In this document: one piece after another, positions 32,191 to 44,200 of the stretch
Position numbering within the stretch: the stretch's first letter is position 1
Layout: every line of letters starts with the position of its first letter
Source of the DNA: Gyrodactylus bullatarudis
Taxonomy: Eukaryota > Platyhelminthes > Monogenea > Gyrodactylidea > Gyrodactylidae
NCBI GenBank assembly: GCA_012064415.1
Contig: SSNU01000244.1
Span: 434,001-498,000 of the forward strand
DNA: 64,000 nt
Direction of reading: 5' to 3'
The notes under the pieces: generated by a model
Databases searched by the model: none
The model's input: only the letters and a program-made list of their open reading frames with translations
What the model was told of the DNA's origin: nothing
Program-made: the position numbers and the translations under genes

Positions 32191-34933
32191 TTATTCTGTA
32201 GTTGATATGATTTTAATTAATTTATCAAAAGTGCAACAAACAGAATTTTTAATTGACATGATACATGTTTCATAGCGAATTGATCGATTAGACGCATTCG
32301 GAGGTCTATAAATCTCTATTTGACTAGTCATTTCAGCTAGAGTGACCTTGAAGAAATTCATTGTACACAGAGACAAAAGATAGGCACCTCTAGGTTTTTT
32401 TGAGTGTGAATTCTGTATCTTGACACATTTCTTCTCAATTTCAAGGTTCATTTGTATAAAGTAGTTCTGTAGAAGAGTGTTAAATTGAATAAATAACTAA
32501 TGACAACATTGTAGATTAAGTTTACCTTTAAAATGACACAATTTATATCATTAAGCGGCATCTCCTTCAACTCTAGCCATATGTTGCTCATTTCAGTTGA
32601 ATAGTGCTCGATTAAACTCAGCTGGGGCACCCCCTTGTGAAGAATTATTCTAGAGGAGGTTAAAGAACAAAGAGAAAATGTAGCTGATTTCCATTACAAG
32701 AGTAAATAATAAATGAAGTCAAATAATTGAAAAAAATCAAGGAAAACGGGAGTGTTTACTCAATCAATCAATCGATCGATAAATACAAAACTTACGATTC
32801 AGCAACTTGAAGAATTTCCAACGATTTGGCCAACAACTGATGAAACTTGGTTTCCCTACTAATGACAGCATCCGCAAAGGGAACATTGGCACAGCGCTTA
32901 TTTAGGGAGATCCTTTTCAAGATGTTTATCATTCTAAAGTAGATACCGACTGGTGTGAGGTACACGAGATTGGTGTCACTTTGGAACGGAGAGTAGCGCA
33001 GGAAAACATTTGAAGAGACGATTTTCTTGCACTCAAAAAGGACCAATTCCAACTTTGAGGCTTTAATGTTCTCGTTGAATCTACGAAATTCCAGTACTTC
33101 AACCAATAAATGTGTCATCAAATCTTCCTCGAGATTATTTAATGTCTTTTGAGAGGTATCTTTGTCAATTAGGCTGGTCTTTTGGCGAAACCATCGAAAG
33201 AAGGATTTCTTGTCGATTTGCTTGTAGACAGCAAGTGGATGATCCGATAAAAGGATCACAACAGACCGCAGGGTCAGCCGGGAAATTACTAGATAGTTAA
33301 ACTTTCTCACCAACACTATGACAATAGCTAAGCCTTTCTCTGCAATAAGTTCTTCTTTAAAGTTTTTATCAAAGTTCATTTCATGGAGATAACTGCAAAT
33401 CTTTTTCATTGCTTCATTCTTTGGACGAGTATCCATTAGTTCTAGTCAACGATAAATAAAAGATAATCAATAAAAAATTATTCATGAAGAAAATAAAGAT
33501 GTTATAAAGTGGTACCTTCAACGTAGAAGCTGACTCTATTAAGGAAGGAGTTGTTTGACAATTTTGGATTCATCTTATCATACGGCGTAGTGAGAAAGGC
33601 TATCCTCACCAACAAAGAGAAGATTAGAAAATGCATTTTTGTATGCAAATAAGTTTTCTGGAACTGCAGGAAAGAGAGTCTAAATAAATTTAAACTGGTA
33701 TTAACTCACAAAGTACTTGACAGTGCAAAAGGTTTTTGGATTAAAGGCAAGCCAAACACAAAGATAGGCAAGGCCCCAGTCGAATATGTGAATAAGTGTC
33801 CAGGAAATAATTTGAAACCACTTCTTTAGACAAAAGTCCCCAGATATCGAATTCATTAACTCGACCATGAGATTTGTCGGTGTATAGGGATTGTTATTGA
33901 AGAAACTGTTATTGGTCAGGCAAAACTCCATGGAGGAGAAAAAGTTGGTCACTGGATTCAAAAAGATTAAGAAGGCAGCAAAAGCGCAAAAGAGGAATTG
34001 ATTAGACTCTTTCTGGAAGGATTGATTTGTCTGATAATTTGGATTGATGAGGAAGTTATCATTGATATTGCTGGGATGATTAGTGTTGGTCGGAGAGGAA
34101 GTTGACTTTATTCGCTTCTGGTATCTTTTATGTTCAACGTCTGGTTTACGCTTCCGACTGGAACTGGCCTTTTGCAAAATTGGTCCATGATAATTGATTG
34201 GATTGACGGAGTAATTTTGAATGTTCTGCTGTTGCTGCGGTTGAGGAACAGATTCGTATTGATAGTCGGCCAGAAAGTCTTGATGATTCAAGGATTCCTC
34301 CGTGTTGCTGGAATAGGAAGACAAATTAGACGAGAAGATTCCCGAATCACAAGATTCATAACTTGAGAGTTGTCGGGAAAGATGTTGATTTTCTTTTTCC
34401 AATTGTTTTATTCGATCAATAGCATATTTTAATACAACTGATTTGTTAAGCTTAGAGGTCAAGATACCAGATCCAACTAGCATAGAGCGAAGTTCATCTA
34501 TTTTACTGTTTATAGAATGTCGATAACGTTTTTCAATAGCATTGTGAGGATCAACTTCATCAGTGGACTTTTTATCGCTCAAGTCTCCCTGAAAATGAGC
34601 AGGGATAACTTGAATATTATGTTGATTGTATTGAGAATTTTGGTAATTATTATTAAGATTTTCATTAGTTTGATATGAATTCATGAAATTTTGGGATTGA
34701 AATGACGAAGTTTCATTCTCAATGAAGGAATAATTTTTACACGAGTATGAATCTTGTTCCTGATAGCTTAACTCTTGTTGATTATTCAAGCTAAAATTTG
34801 TTAAATCAAGAGTAGAATTTGATGGATAAGACGAGGAGTAATTTCGGACTTGATGGGCATCACAATCATCGAAAACTGAAGAGAAAATATCATCCCAAGG
34901 AAATCCAGAAGAGGCGTATTGATCTGATTCCAT
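32191..34933 (-). CDS. SREBP: SREBP, membrane-tethered bHLH-zip sterol/lipid regulator
   Basis: ER-membrane precursor of a lipogenic transcription factor. Exons: 34933-33710, 33663-33516, 33441-32796, 32649-32526 and 32466-32191; 2418 nt, 805 residues, phases consistent. The N-terminus is acidic (WDDIFSSVFDDCD). bHLH-zip at about 127-190: HNAIEKRYRHSINSKIDEL, with the Tyr in the basic region that marks SREBPs, then LNKSVVLKYAIDRIKQLEKENQHL. TM1 is about 312-334, TM2 about 373-397, and the C-terminal regulatory domain follows. It is shorter than vertebrate SREBPs. The luminal loop between the two TMs is about 38 residues and contains no Arg, so no RxxL site-1 protease motif is visible. Confidence 0.92.
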
Positions 34934-35043
34934 TATTTGTTTTTTTAATTTTTGATGAATTTAAAGCATTTGTAATTAGAATCGTGAGTTTGGAATATTT
35001 TGTTTTAACATACAAAGCTTAATTGCATTATTCAAAAATCCAT
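34934..35043. promoter_or_regulatory. Bidirectional promoter, SREBP / RPL36
   Basis: 110 bp between head-to-head start codons of a regulated transcription factor and a ribosomal protein gene. No TATA box or clear polypyrimidine initiator is seen. Confidence 0.6.
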
Positions 35044-35410
35044 ATGGTTAGCATCAGAGCTTACAATGCCCCTTTTGGCCTGAAAAAAGGTTTACGTCTT
35101 GATAAAGTCAAGAAGCAAAAGAGACCATCTCAACGCAGAGGAGTAAGTCTAACAATTTAACCACTTTTAATCGAAATTTTCATCTTTGTTCTTTGCCTCT
35201 TAGAAACTCACAAAATCTACCGAATTCCACCGCGATCTTATCAAGGAAATAGTTGGATTCGCTCCATTTGAGAAGAGAATTCTTGAATTACTCAGAACCG
35301 ATAGAGAAAAGAGAGCCCTCAAGTTCGCCAAGGCTAAAATCGGTGGTCACCGTCGTGCAAAGAGGAAGAGGGAAGACCTCCAGAATGTCCTCAGAAATGT
35401 AAAGAAATAA
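35044..35410 (+). CDS. RPL36: Ribosomal protein eL36
   Basis: Large-subunit cytosolic ribosomal protein. Exons 35044-35142 and 35204-35410 give 101 residues, close to the family's ~105. The N-terminus is [16 protein letters not shown]; the basic arm is [19 protein letters not shown]; the family core is [23 protein letters not shown]; the end is [15 protein letters not shown]. The intron is 61 nt with GTAAGT. An AATAAA lies about 15 nt after the stop (near 35425). Confidence 0.95.
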
Positions 35411-35637
35411 AGTCCTCATTTTGAGAATAAAGTTTTGTTAAATCAAATCTATCCGTCTTTCCTTATCTATCTCAAGACACGAATCAAAACACACGGTATA
35501 GTTAGATAATCTTTTCTTATTTTCGTCATACTTGTTACAAGTAAGTTGTAGTTCATATTCGTATTCAGGGTATCGCAATATTATTTTGACTGTTTTAAAA
35601 GGAAAGTATAAATATTCTCGTAGCGTCTGCTTAGAAT
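35411..35637. other. Convergent interval, RPL36 / EHBP1 C-terminal exons
   Basis: 227 bp holding both 3' UTRs. An AATAAA for RPL36 sits near 35425. Nothing else was seen. Confidence 0.5.
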
Positions 35638-36761
35638 CTACATTAATATACAGTTTTTGTCTTGATCATTCAAATGAGGGAATTCGTCGTTGAATAAAAT
35701 TCTGTTCAATTTTTTCGACTCTTCAGTCATTCTCTGGTCCATGGCAATTCTAAATTTGAATATTTGACATGACAATTTATTGGATGGTCAAGGACATATA
35801 TTACACTTACGCTTCCTCTTGTAGTTCTAGTTCTTGAACAATGGCGTCTCTTTCGTCGACATTCCTCAACAACTTTTCCATTAGTGTCTTTTCCAATCTT
35901 CTATCAGCCTCTGTTATCCGGGATTCTATAGATAGATAGTGTGTATTAGATGTTAGATGGGAAAAAGTTTAAATACAGTTGGACTTACCGTCCCTATTCA
36001 TGATTTCGGCTAGTTCTCGGCGTAGGATTTCAGCCTTCTTCTTGAGATCATTTTCCTTTTGACTATAGAGAGAAAAAAGAGACAACCAACTCATTTTTCT
36101 TATTCGAGAATAAAACATACATTATGGCTAGTTGATGGGAGCGCCGGATGAGTGTTGACTTTTGGTTGACAAGTTGTAGCCATTCCTTGAGTATTTCATC
36201 CTCTCTCATAATTTGCTCTGGAGATCTGTCGTCGTTTGAGCTACATGCGCGTAGTGTACGTTCTAGCTCATTGGCTCGCTTTAATAAAGTAAATAAACTA
36301 AAATTAATACCATCTACTTGCAAGTATATTTGTAGATAAATTACGAACCTCGTCTAGTTTTGCTTGAGCCTCAGCTAAACGATTACTCTCAAATTGCATA
36401 CATTTGTAATCAATCTGATCACTGTCCATGGCAACAAAATCTTGGGCTCTAGTGCCATAGCTAATCTCAACCATGCTCTGAGAGTGTTGTGTCCCCCCGC
36501 CTTCAGGCCTACCATTCTGATTGGGAGAATTGACCTGGTTTGTCGTGAACAGGTTGAGGTTGTTCATTTTCAGCCATTTCAGGTTACTATTGGTATTCTG
36601 ATACGAACTGATTCCCAGGATAGAGTTGGTTTTTTTCAAATTGGAATTTTTATTCATCTGAGTGGTAGTAACCGGCTGAGGGGTTACTGGGTGGTTTCCA
36701 TCTGGATCCAGGTTGCTATTATTGGCTGTTGATGTACCCGATGAAGATTTTCTTGAGGAGC
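35638..36761 (-). CDS. EHBP1: EHBP1 C-terminal part: bMERB domain and CaaX box
   Basis: Exons 36761-36349, 36278-36121, 36062-35989, 35925-35811 and 35749-35638, about 290 residues. The Ser/Asn-rich start leads into a bMERB Rab-binding coiled coil: ILKEWLQLVNQKSTLIRRSHQLAI, QKENDLKKKAEILRREL, EKLLRNVDERDAIVQELELQEE. The protein ends KNCILM, a prenylation (CaaX) box, as in EHBP1 proteins, which bind Rab8/10 and EHD. The first exon here starts at an acceptor (TTTTCTAG, phase 1), so upstream exons exist. A candidate is 38918-38870 (ends in phase 1), but how it joins the N-terminal exons is unclear. It could instead be a separate transcript: a TATAAAA motif lies about 25 bp before 36761 and the first in-frame ATG is MNKNSNLKK. 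Confidence 0.82.
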
Positions 36762-37088
36762 CTAGAAAATTCAGAGCGAAGGTTTTATAGAGAGACAGTC
36801 AGATGACGTCCTAATTAACAAATACGTTATAAAATGCACACAAACACACACTGGCTCATTTAGGTATATATTGACAATTTGTAAACGAAACTGATCAAAG
36901 CAATAGAGGGATTAGGGACCCTAATTTAGGGTTAACCAACTAATACAGTTTGTTTAGCCTTCTCATTTCTTGTAATTGGTAATGGGCTCGTAGCTTTTGA
37001 AATCTTGAATCTTGGGATTCAGATTTATTTACCAACCCCTTCAAGTGCCAATTTAAGTATATTTATTTCATCACACTTATAAGAACAT

Positions 37089-37416
37089 TTGTGACCTAAC
37101 CAAAATAGTTACGCCGAATCCTAATCTGAATTCGGTTTTGAAAATCGACTTATCATTTAAAAGATAATAAATAGCTGTTAAAATTGGCATTTTTCGTATC
37201 TAAAACTGGTTATCTTCTATGAGAGATAACGAACAGGCAATTTGCATATATCTACAGAGAAGGTTATTTTACTTATAGTATCAGTGATACTTTTTGAATT
37301 AAGCATATTTTGTAGAGAGTTGTAAAAAGCATTCCAAGTATCTTTCAGTACAAATTATCTCTCGAGAAAGTGTTGTGTTCCACTGCTGGAAAAAATGGGA
37401 CATTTTGAAGGGTTAA
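37089..37416. mobile_element. piggyBac-like MITE, second copy (one end lost)
   Basis: Related in inverted orientation to 9856-10284. Common phrases include CCTAACCAAAATAGTTACGC, GACTTATCATTTAAAAGATAATA, AGTATCTTTCAGT and CTCGAGAAAGTGTTGTGTTCCACT. The right end reads TTTTGAAGGG-TTAA. The opposite end has no TTAACCCTT. Confidence 0.55.
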
Positions 37417-38324
37417 AGTAGTTAACTCAAGCCTAGAACAAACTGTAGGATAGGATACTGCTCAAAATGCATTTATAGATTGAGTGTCATCTGCAAAAAT
37501 TTCAATTCACCTTTAGGCTGATTCTACATCTATCCCAGTTAATCTGTGGTTATAAAATTATTCTATTAGTACTTTTCAGCTTAGAAAAAAAATCATGCTA
37601 AATAAAATTGCAAAAGAAATGGATGGCATGCACAATCATCATTAAAAACGATCAAGATGACAATTTCTCCTCATGGAGAGAGAAAAAGAGGGTCAAATCT
37701 CAACTGGGATAATAATGCAAAGGTATGATAAAAATCTATAAACTTGAGTATACATTTGCGATAATGAATGCAAACAATTAGTGATATAAATTTAGTTATT
37801 GCAATGCAACACGGGCCAAGGAAAATGTTCAATGTACACATTGTGGCGATACAAAAATTCAAATTGATAATTTCTATTTATTCTAATGAAGCATTGGTAG
37901 AGAGTTTCACTAAAACATCTTGGACCTGAGTAGTTTTCATCGATCATTAAATAATGTTGGCAATATAGGATTTTTACAACATTCTCAATTTTTTCATCAA
38001 GAAATCATGTTTACCCTTTTGTGCGGTTCGCCCTATCTATATAGGGCGATTATTCAAAGTCGGAAATTTACAGTTATTATATAGGTCACAACTATATCAC
38101 ATAATCTATTTTAAAATCTACGCTAAACAAATCTCAAAAATCCCAAAAAGTCTCAAACCGATATCTAAACTTGGATAAAATAATAAATATCAGTAAAAAT
38201 AGGTTTTCATCTTACTTATTAGTAAATGAGTAATTCAATAGAAAAACGACTTTCTCAGGTGGGATCAAAGGAATCCTTATTGAATCCTCTCAAATGAATA
38301 AAAATTGTAAGCTGAAAGCTCAAA

Positions 38325-38625
38325 ATTCTAAATATTTTTTTCCACCAATTGCTAAAAGTGGGTCATTGTATTGATTTGAAAAATCACTGAATCCCAAGAG
38401 TATTGTGGGTTTTGATTTTGATATTCTACTGCAACTTTGTGTTGAAATAGAAATTTGTCAAATGACCTTAATATTCTTAAGAATAATTTATTTCTTCAAA
38501 TGTTAAGAGTAAAGGATTCCAGAAAATCTTGATAATTTTCGAATTTTTGATGACAAAAATTGAGAATTTTGTAAAATTCATAGATGCCCAACTTCACATC
38601 AATTATAATTAGGATATAGATTCGT
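38325..38625. repeat. Dispersed repeat family 2, copy B
   Basis: Matches 14336-14740 in order and orientation, with the best-conserved end ATTCATAGATGCCCAACTTCACATCAATT. It lies in the region between the two EHBP1 parts. Confidence 0.45.
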
Positions 38626-39550
38626 TCTAAATCGTGATCGTCGTGTTTCGTAATGGATTAGGCCAACCCAATTTGAGTAAAGTACACTAAAAACAAACTC
38701 TCAGAACAATTTTACAAGCAATCCAAATGTTTCGGCCTAATATGGACTGTTCAATATGCATGAATTGTAATAATAGAGGTTCAACTCAAATTTCGTATCA
38801 CCCATGATGGTACAAAAATAGAAAAAAACAAATTGAATAGGAAGAAGATACAGATTTTGTTTCGATTACCATCAACATTAAGCAGATACGAATTCTTCTT
38901 CTTAACATCACGAACATCTAAATGGGGAAGGTGTAGGTAGAAATAAATTGATTTGATTAAAATAATTGTAAAAGTATTCAGTTCTACAGGGCGTCTTCTG
39001 GCCTCAATTGGTCTTGAATTGAAAGCTGATAAAGACGAACTAGTCAGATGACAGGCTAATCCTGAATCATGGCCAATTTTTGGTTAATGTATCAAAAATT
39101 TATTTTGAAGACCAAGTCTAATAAGAAAAATTTCTCATCTAAAACTACATCTTTTGTTTCTCGAGATTTTTCTCTATTCCAAATACAAATCTGGAATCAA
39201 CAAAGTTTTTTCGATTGGGTGCTTTTTCCGAATTCAAAAAATTGGGTTATAAAACAACTCATGGGTTTAATCCATCATTGGATACAAAAACAATTTTCGT
39301 TGCTAACTATCCAGGGCGGGGAGAGGGTATGGAGTTGCTTTTGTCAAATTCATAAGTTCTAATCTTCATAACAACCCTGGCTTTGGATTCTTTCTCTTAT
39401 ATCTCTATTTATACTACAGTCAATCAGCAAAGGGTCTTCTTCACGTTTGATGGAATGTTTTGATTTATGCTTCACTGAAGCATTGCTTCAGTCTATAATG
39501 TAAAGTTTTAAATTGAGACGTACAAATTTTTATGATAATTAATAATTATA

Positions 39551-41087
39551 TAGTGGTGGCCAAAAAAAAGTTTTCACTTTAAAAACTTGTTGTTGTTTGG
39601 TTATTTTAAATGATATTTAGTTGCAAAATAGTTCATTCGGTTGAGCAATATATGCAAATATCTAATATAGTAATTTTTTTTCGATTTGATTCATTCATAA
39701 ATACAAAATTAAGAAATTACCGTTTTCATTGAAATTTATATTGACAAAATAAAGTTTTCACTTTTTAAACTTTCTACTTCTTGTTTGTGAGAAGATTTTT
39801 GAATTAGGAAAATTAATTCGCTGATCAGATATTTATTTGCAAGTATTCTTACATTAATTATTCTGAAACAAATTCAAAATGCAAATCGAAAGACCGAAGA
39901 ATTCAAAACTAAGCAATTTTGAAAAAGAATTGGCGTCATCACTGAAATCAAAGGGTATCAGCCACCGTATGATTGCCAAAGAAATAGGATGTTCTTCAAC
40001 AACCATAAACAACTTATTTTCTTCGAGAAAATCCAATCGAAAAAGAGGTCGAAAACGTATAATTCCTAATTCTCTTAAAAAAATAATCAGGTTGATGGCT
40101 GTCAACGGGAGAAAAACGACCACACAAATAAAACAACAGTTTAATTTGAAAGCTAGCAATCGAACGATTCGTCGATTCTTAAAAAATGAACAAAATTTAT
40201 ATTGGGGAAAACCAAAACTGACTCCTAAATTATGTGAGAATGATAAAATTTCTCGTAAAGACTGGGCTTGCAAGAAAATTATCGAAAATCAAAATTGGGG
40301 AAAGGTAATCTTTTCTGATGAGAAGAAGTTCAACTTGGATGGGCCAGACGGTCTCAGTGTATGTTGGATTGACAAATCTGTACCTAAGCCAACCAGGATT
40401 AAGAGAGGATTTGGTGGAGGAACTGTAATGGTATGGGGTTTTATAACAAACGAAAATGTTGGCCGTTTGGTTGTTGTTGATCATAAACTTGATTCAAATT
40501 TCTATCAAAAAGTTTTAGAAGAGAGTATTCTACCTTTTAAAGAGGAGCTCGTGAATTCAAATTTAATTTTTCAACAGGATAACGCCCCTTGTCATCGATC
40601 AATTTCTACCAAAAGTTGGTTTCGAGAACACGGAATCATTTTGCTTGAATGGCCATCTAGAAGTCCAGATTTGAACCCAATTGAAAATCTCTGGGGAATT
40701 CTAGCTCAAAATGTCTATGCAAATGGTAGACAGTTTAGTAATAAAGATGAATTAATAAAGTGCATATTTAGAGAGTGGAATTTAATAGAGAGAGAAACTA
40801 TTATAAATCTCTATAGATCTATGCCAAAAAGATGCTTATCAGTGGTTCAAAATGATGGAGATTTCACTAAATAAAAGTGAAAACTTTATTTTGTCAATAT
40901 AAATTTCAATGAAAACGGTAATTTCTTAATTTTGTATTTATGAATGAATCAAATCGAAAAAAAATTACTATATTAAATATTTGCATATGATGCTCAACCG
41001 AATGAACTATTTTGCAACTAAATATCATTTAAAATAACCAAACAACAACAAGTTTTTAAAGTGAAAACTTTTTTTTGGCCACCACTA
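39551..41087 (+). mobile_element. Apparently intact Tc1/mariner transposon with ~215-bp inverted repeats
   Basis: The ends are TAGTGGTGGCC and GGCCACCACTA, with TA duplications at 39549-39550 and 41088-41089. The long terminal inverted repeats (39551 to about 39769, and about 40875 to 41087) differ at only a few positions (for example GAGCAATATATGC against GAGCATCATATGC), which indicates recent insertion. It is 1537 bp and carries one full transposase ORF. Confidence 0.9.
39879..40874 (+). CDS. Tc1-family DD34E transposase, full length
   Basis: 331 residues, normal for Tc1-like transposases. N-terminal paired-type DNA-binding region: a first HTH around residues 10-50 (KSKGISHRMIAKEIGCSSTTI), a GRKR hook (KRGRKRI), a second HTH (TTTQIKQQFNLKASNRTIRRFL). 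Catalytic core: first Asp in VIFSDEKKF, GGG-TVMVWG, second Asp in FQQDNAPCH, and Glu in SPDLNPIENLW with 34 residues between second Asp and Glu (DD34E). No stop or frameshift is present, so the protein could be active. The ATG is the first in the frame, about 110 bp inside the left inverted repeat. Confidence 0.93.
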   Translation: MQIERPKNSKLSNFEKELASSLKSKGISHRMIAKEIGCSSTTINNLFSSRKSNRKRGRKRIIPNSLKKIIRLMAVNGRKTTTQIKQQFNLKASNRTIRRFLKNEQNLYWGKPKLTPKLCENDKISRKDWACKKIIENQNWGKVIFSDEKKFNLDGPDGLSVCWIDKSVPKPTRIKRGFGGGTVMVWGFITNENVGRLVVVDHKLDSNFYQKVLEESILPFKEELVNSNLIFQQDNAPCHRSISTKSWFREHGIILLEWPSRSPDLNPIENLWGILAQNVYANGRQFSNKDELIKCIFREWNLIERETIINLYRSMPKRCLSVVQNDGDFTK

Positions 41088-41186
41088 TAGTAATTATCAT
41101 TTCTAAATAGCATAACACTTTACATTATAGACTGAAGCATACATCAAAAAATTCCACTATATGTGAAGAAACCTTTGCTGATTGAC

Positions 41187-41192
41187 TTTATT
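41187..41192 (-). terminator. Putative poly(A) signal after the EHBP1 N-terminal part
   Basis: AATAAA on the minus strand, 20 nt past the stop codon and at the junction with the MITE inverted repeat (AGTCAATCAG). Confidence 0.45.
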
Positions 41193-41211
41193 TAAGGGTG
41201 ACATCAGATTA

Positions 41212-44200
41212 TTATTGAATGGATGAAATTCTAGACAAACTCTTCTTATTCAGACTATTCAGTCTTCGAACTGGGTCAGGTTGAGTCTTTTCTCTGGAAT
41301 TGTTTTTAACTTCCTTCTCGACCTCCTCAAAGTAGTTGGCAAATCGAGACTTAGTCTCTTTTTTGCCATCAGTCTCGAGTTGATTTGCTCTGGCCTGGAT
41401 TAGCTGTTTGGCCTTTAAACGGACCTTGTCATAATTCGGATCATTGAGTCTCATTTCAGCCTAATGGAAAATAATGTTGAATGTTTTATTTCCTTAAAGG
41501 GTATATGAGATTGTAGTATAAAATACACTGCTTTACTCTGATTGGTCCTTCTCATGTGTCCTATCTAGATTCTGATTGGCCAGTAAGCACTATTTTTTCT
41601 TTATAAATTTAATTAAAAATAATCACAAGTAAAGTTGAACAAGTGCAGAGCACATATAGAGCACAAAATATCGAATGGATAGCTATTATTAGACCAGAAT
41701 TTTCTATGAAAATGAAAATGTATAGTTACATGACTAATTTTTTCTATCTTTTATCTGTAACAATTTATTAGATGAAAATGTTAATGGCTCTTTAAGCGAG
41801 TGATAGCAATTCCAAGAATTAGGTTGCCTCATGCAATAGATGAGACGAGAAAAAATCATCGTTCATATTAATAGAAAAGAAATACTCAGATACATGAATA
41901 TTTTCTATAATAAGGTTGGAGTAGTTGATTTTGAAGAAAATGTATCAAGTGAAACATCATCTCAATAACTAGAAAGAAGCAAAGTTTCACGATATAAATC
42001 TAAGTAGTAAATGTTGATCATAAAACAACTTGTTTAAAAATCAACTCGAATTAACGAGCGCCAACTTAGGTAATGGTAAAATTGTAATGAAAGATCAGAG
42101 ATTTGGATGAATCAATCTATAGTTCTTGTATTATATCATTGTTCTTGTGATAAGTGCAATCGATAAATCTCTTAGTTTTATTTGAGACACTGAGACATGT
42201 TTGTAGAGATTACAACTTGGATTTTCAATAGATGTTTAGGGTTTATAGAAGAAGAAAGAAAATGAAGTCTTTTTGTTAGCTTATAATTATAGGCTCTATA
42301 TAATGATAGAAAAGTAATAGTGCAATATTGCTTGAAGAGAGCTGAAAGTTTTATATTTTTCTTGTGATTTATACTGATGAAACGTGTGTGATTAAGATAA
42401 ATAACATGTGATAGATACGAAAATCGAATTCCAAATGATCAAAGATCTGTTAGGAGAAAGATTCATCTTCTAAAGTGATAATCTTGGCTATTTTATCAAT
42501 TCTAATGAGAAGACTTGCCGAAATTTTAATGGTGAGTGAATAGATAATGATTTCTTGTCAATTTGAAATTTTCAAAAGTCTTTTGTTGGTTTATGAGAAA
42601 GCTTGTAAAGTAATTTGAAAAAGAGGAACCAAAATAGAAACCAACCTGGGAATTTTGCTGGACGACTGAATCAGTGACATTGGTAGACTCATTCTCTTGA
42701 CGTTTGAAGAATCTAAAAATAATTCAATAATAATAGATTAATATTGCTGAGTGAATTCGAGAAGAATTCAATAATCTTTCAGGCCAGTATGAACCAAGAC
42801 AAATTTCTTGTAGAGCTATGTTGAAGATGTTCTTCAATAAAGAGTCACATGTTATTTTGCCTTCCCTTGAGGAATGGGAAGTTGATAATTATCTCATTTT
42901 TATCAATGTCAATTTACTGGAACAAAATTGAGGCAACTTACCGATTTATTCCGAGTTTATCTACAAGAAAAAAAGGAGAAAAATTAGTAAAATATTTAAT
43001 GATAGTAAAAACGAAATTTCAATGAAAATATTTTCAGCCAATCAGAGCTGAGTTCATAACCAGAGAACCAATCAAATTCACTTATAGATTTTAATATATT
43101 TACACATTACGTGTAGTCATTAGACGTCATCGAATCAGTTTATTTTAAGATCAATTAATCATACTTTACATCCAACCCTAACATGTTGACTTGTCTGTGT
43201 GATTCTTTCGTATATAGTTTAAAAAATCTTGATGCAAAATAAATTAACAAAATGTATCATTTTACAATTAGAATACATTTTAAAGGAGTAGTATACGTAG
43301 CTAATGTAAAATCCTCTCACCACCCTCTCTCTCTCTCTCTTCATTTCAAGAGGAAGGGATAGACTGTGGTGGATAGGAAGAATGAAATGGGGCTGATCTA
43401 AATACATGAATCATGAACAAAAGTTGATGTTCTTGTTGTTGTTGTTCCAGAAAAACTCCAACCCTCTTATAATTATGCATACACATGTGTTGGGCATCAT
43501 CAACTAATACGATATGAGATATGAATACGTAGAAATAATCAATAGAAATTCTTAGAGAGAGAGAGAGAAATTGTACTCCTGATTTGAATAAAATCTGGCT
43601 GATTGAATACACTAATCATTTCAACTAGTATTACTTTTATGATTTGTAAATTATTATAACACAAAGTCTCACGTCAAAAAATTTTAGTCAATGATATTTT
43701 TCGGTTTAGTAGAGAATTTTTTCCTGATTTCAAATATGTCCATCTCAAGAAGATTGTGCAACAGAGTTTTCAAATTATTCGGTAAAAACTGAAAATCTCA
43801 CTTGTATGGAATTGTAGATTAATTTCATTGATGAATTACCACGAATGAACTGAATTTTAGGCGTTGAAAAATAAAAATTTGTCAATGAAAATACTTTTAC
43901 TCTTTGGATACTCAATATTTTTCTTTGGAATTATTTTTTCAGATTTCATAATGAAATAAGCCAATAAGTTGTGAAAGTTTATAAAAAATTCAATCTGGCC
44001 GTTTTTCAAATTTTGAAAATGCACCAAATTTCCACTTTTTCAACTTTTGAGCTCAAAATTTTTATCGATTTCAAATATTTGAAGCAGTTAGATGCAGATA
44101 TTTGAGATCAGCACTAGAAGAAGAATTCGAATTGGGCCGTGGAGAAGGAAAGGAATCTACTGTTTTCAAGAAAAAGTTAAACTTTTCAATTTTGGATAAT

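Larger units (their letters stand above)
39418..41187. mobile_element. Inverted-repeat MITE interrupted by the Tc1 element
   Basis: Sequences on either side of the Tc1 are reverse complements of each other: AGTCAATCAGCAAAGG-TCTTCACG...TATGCTTCA...CAGTCTATAATGTAAAGT on the left (39418-39548) and the mirror on the right (41090-41187). Joining them without the Tc1 gives a hairpin MITE of about 230 bp, into whose centre the Tc1 jumped. The right end abuts the AATAAA that follows the stop of the EHBP1 N-terminal part. Confidence 0.6.

Noticed and set aside
38870..38918. 49-nt exon of EHBP1
   Set aside because: Has a good acceptor and donor and ends in the right phase for 36761, but its start phase needs a phase-0 donor in the 41212-41460 exon that I cannot find; left as a candidate only.
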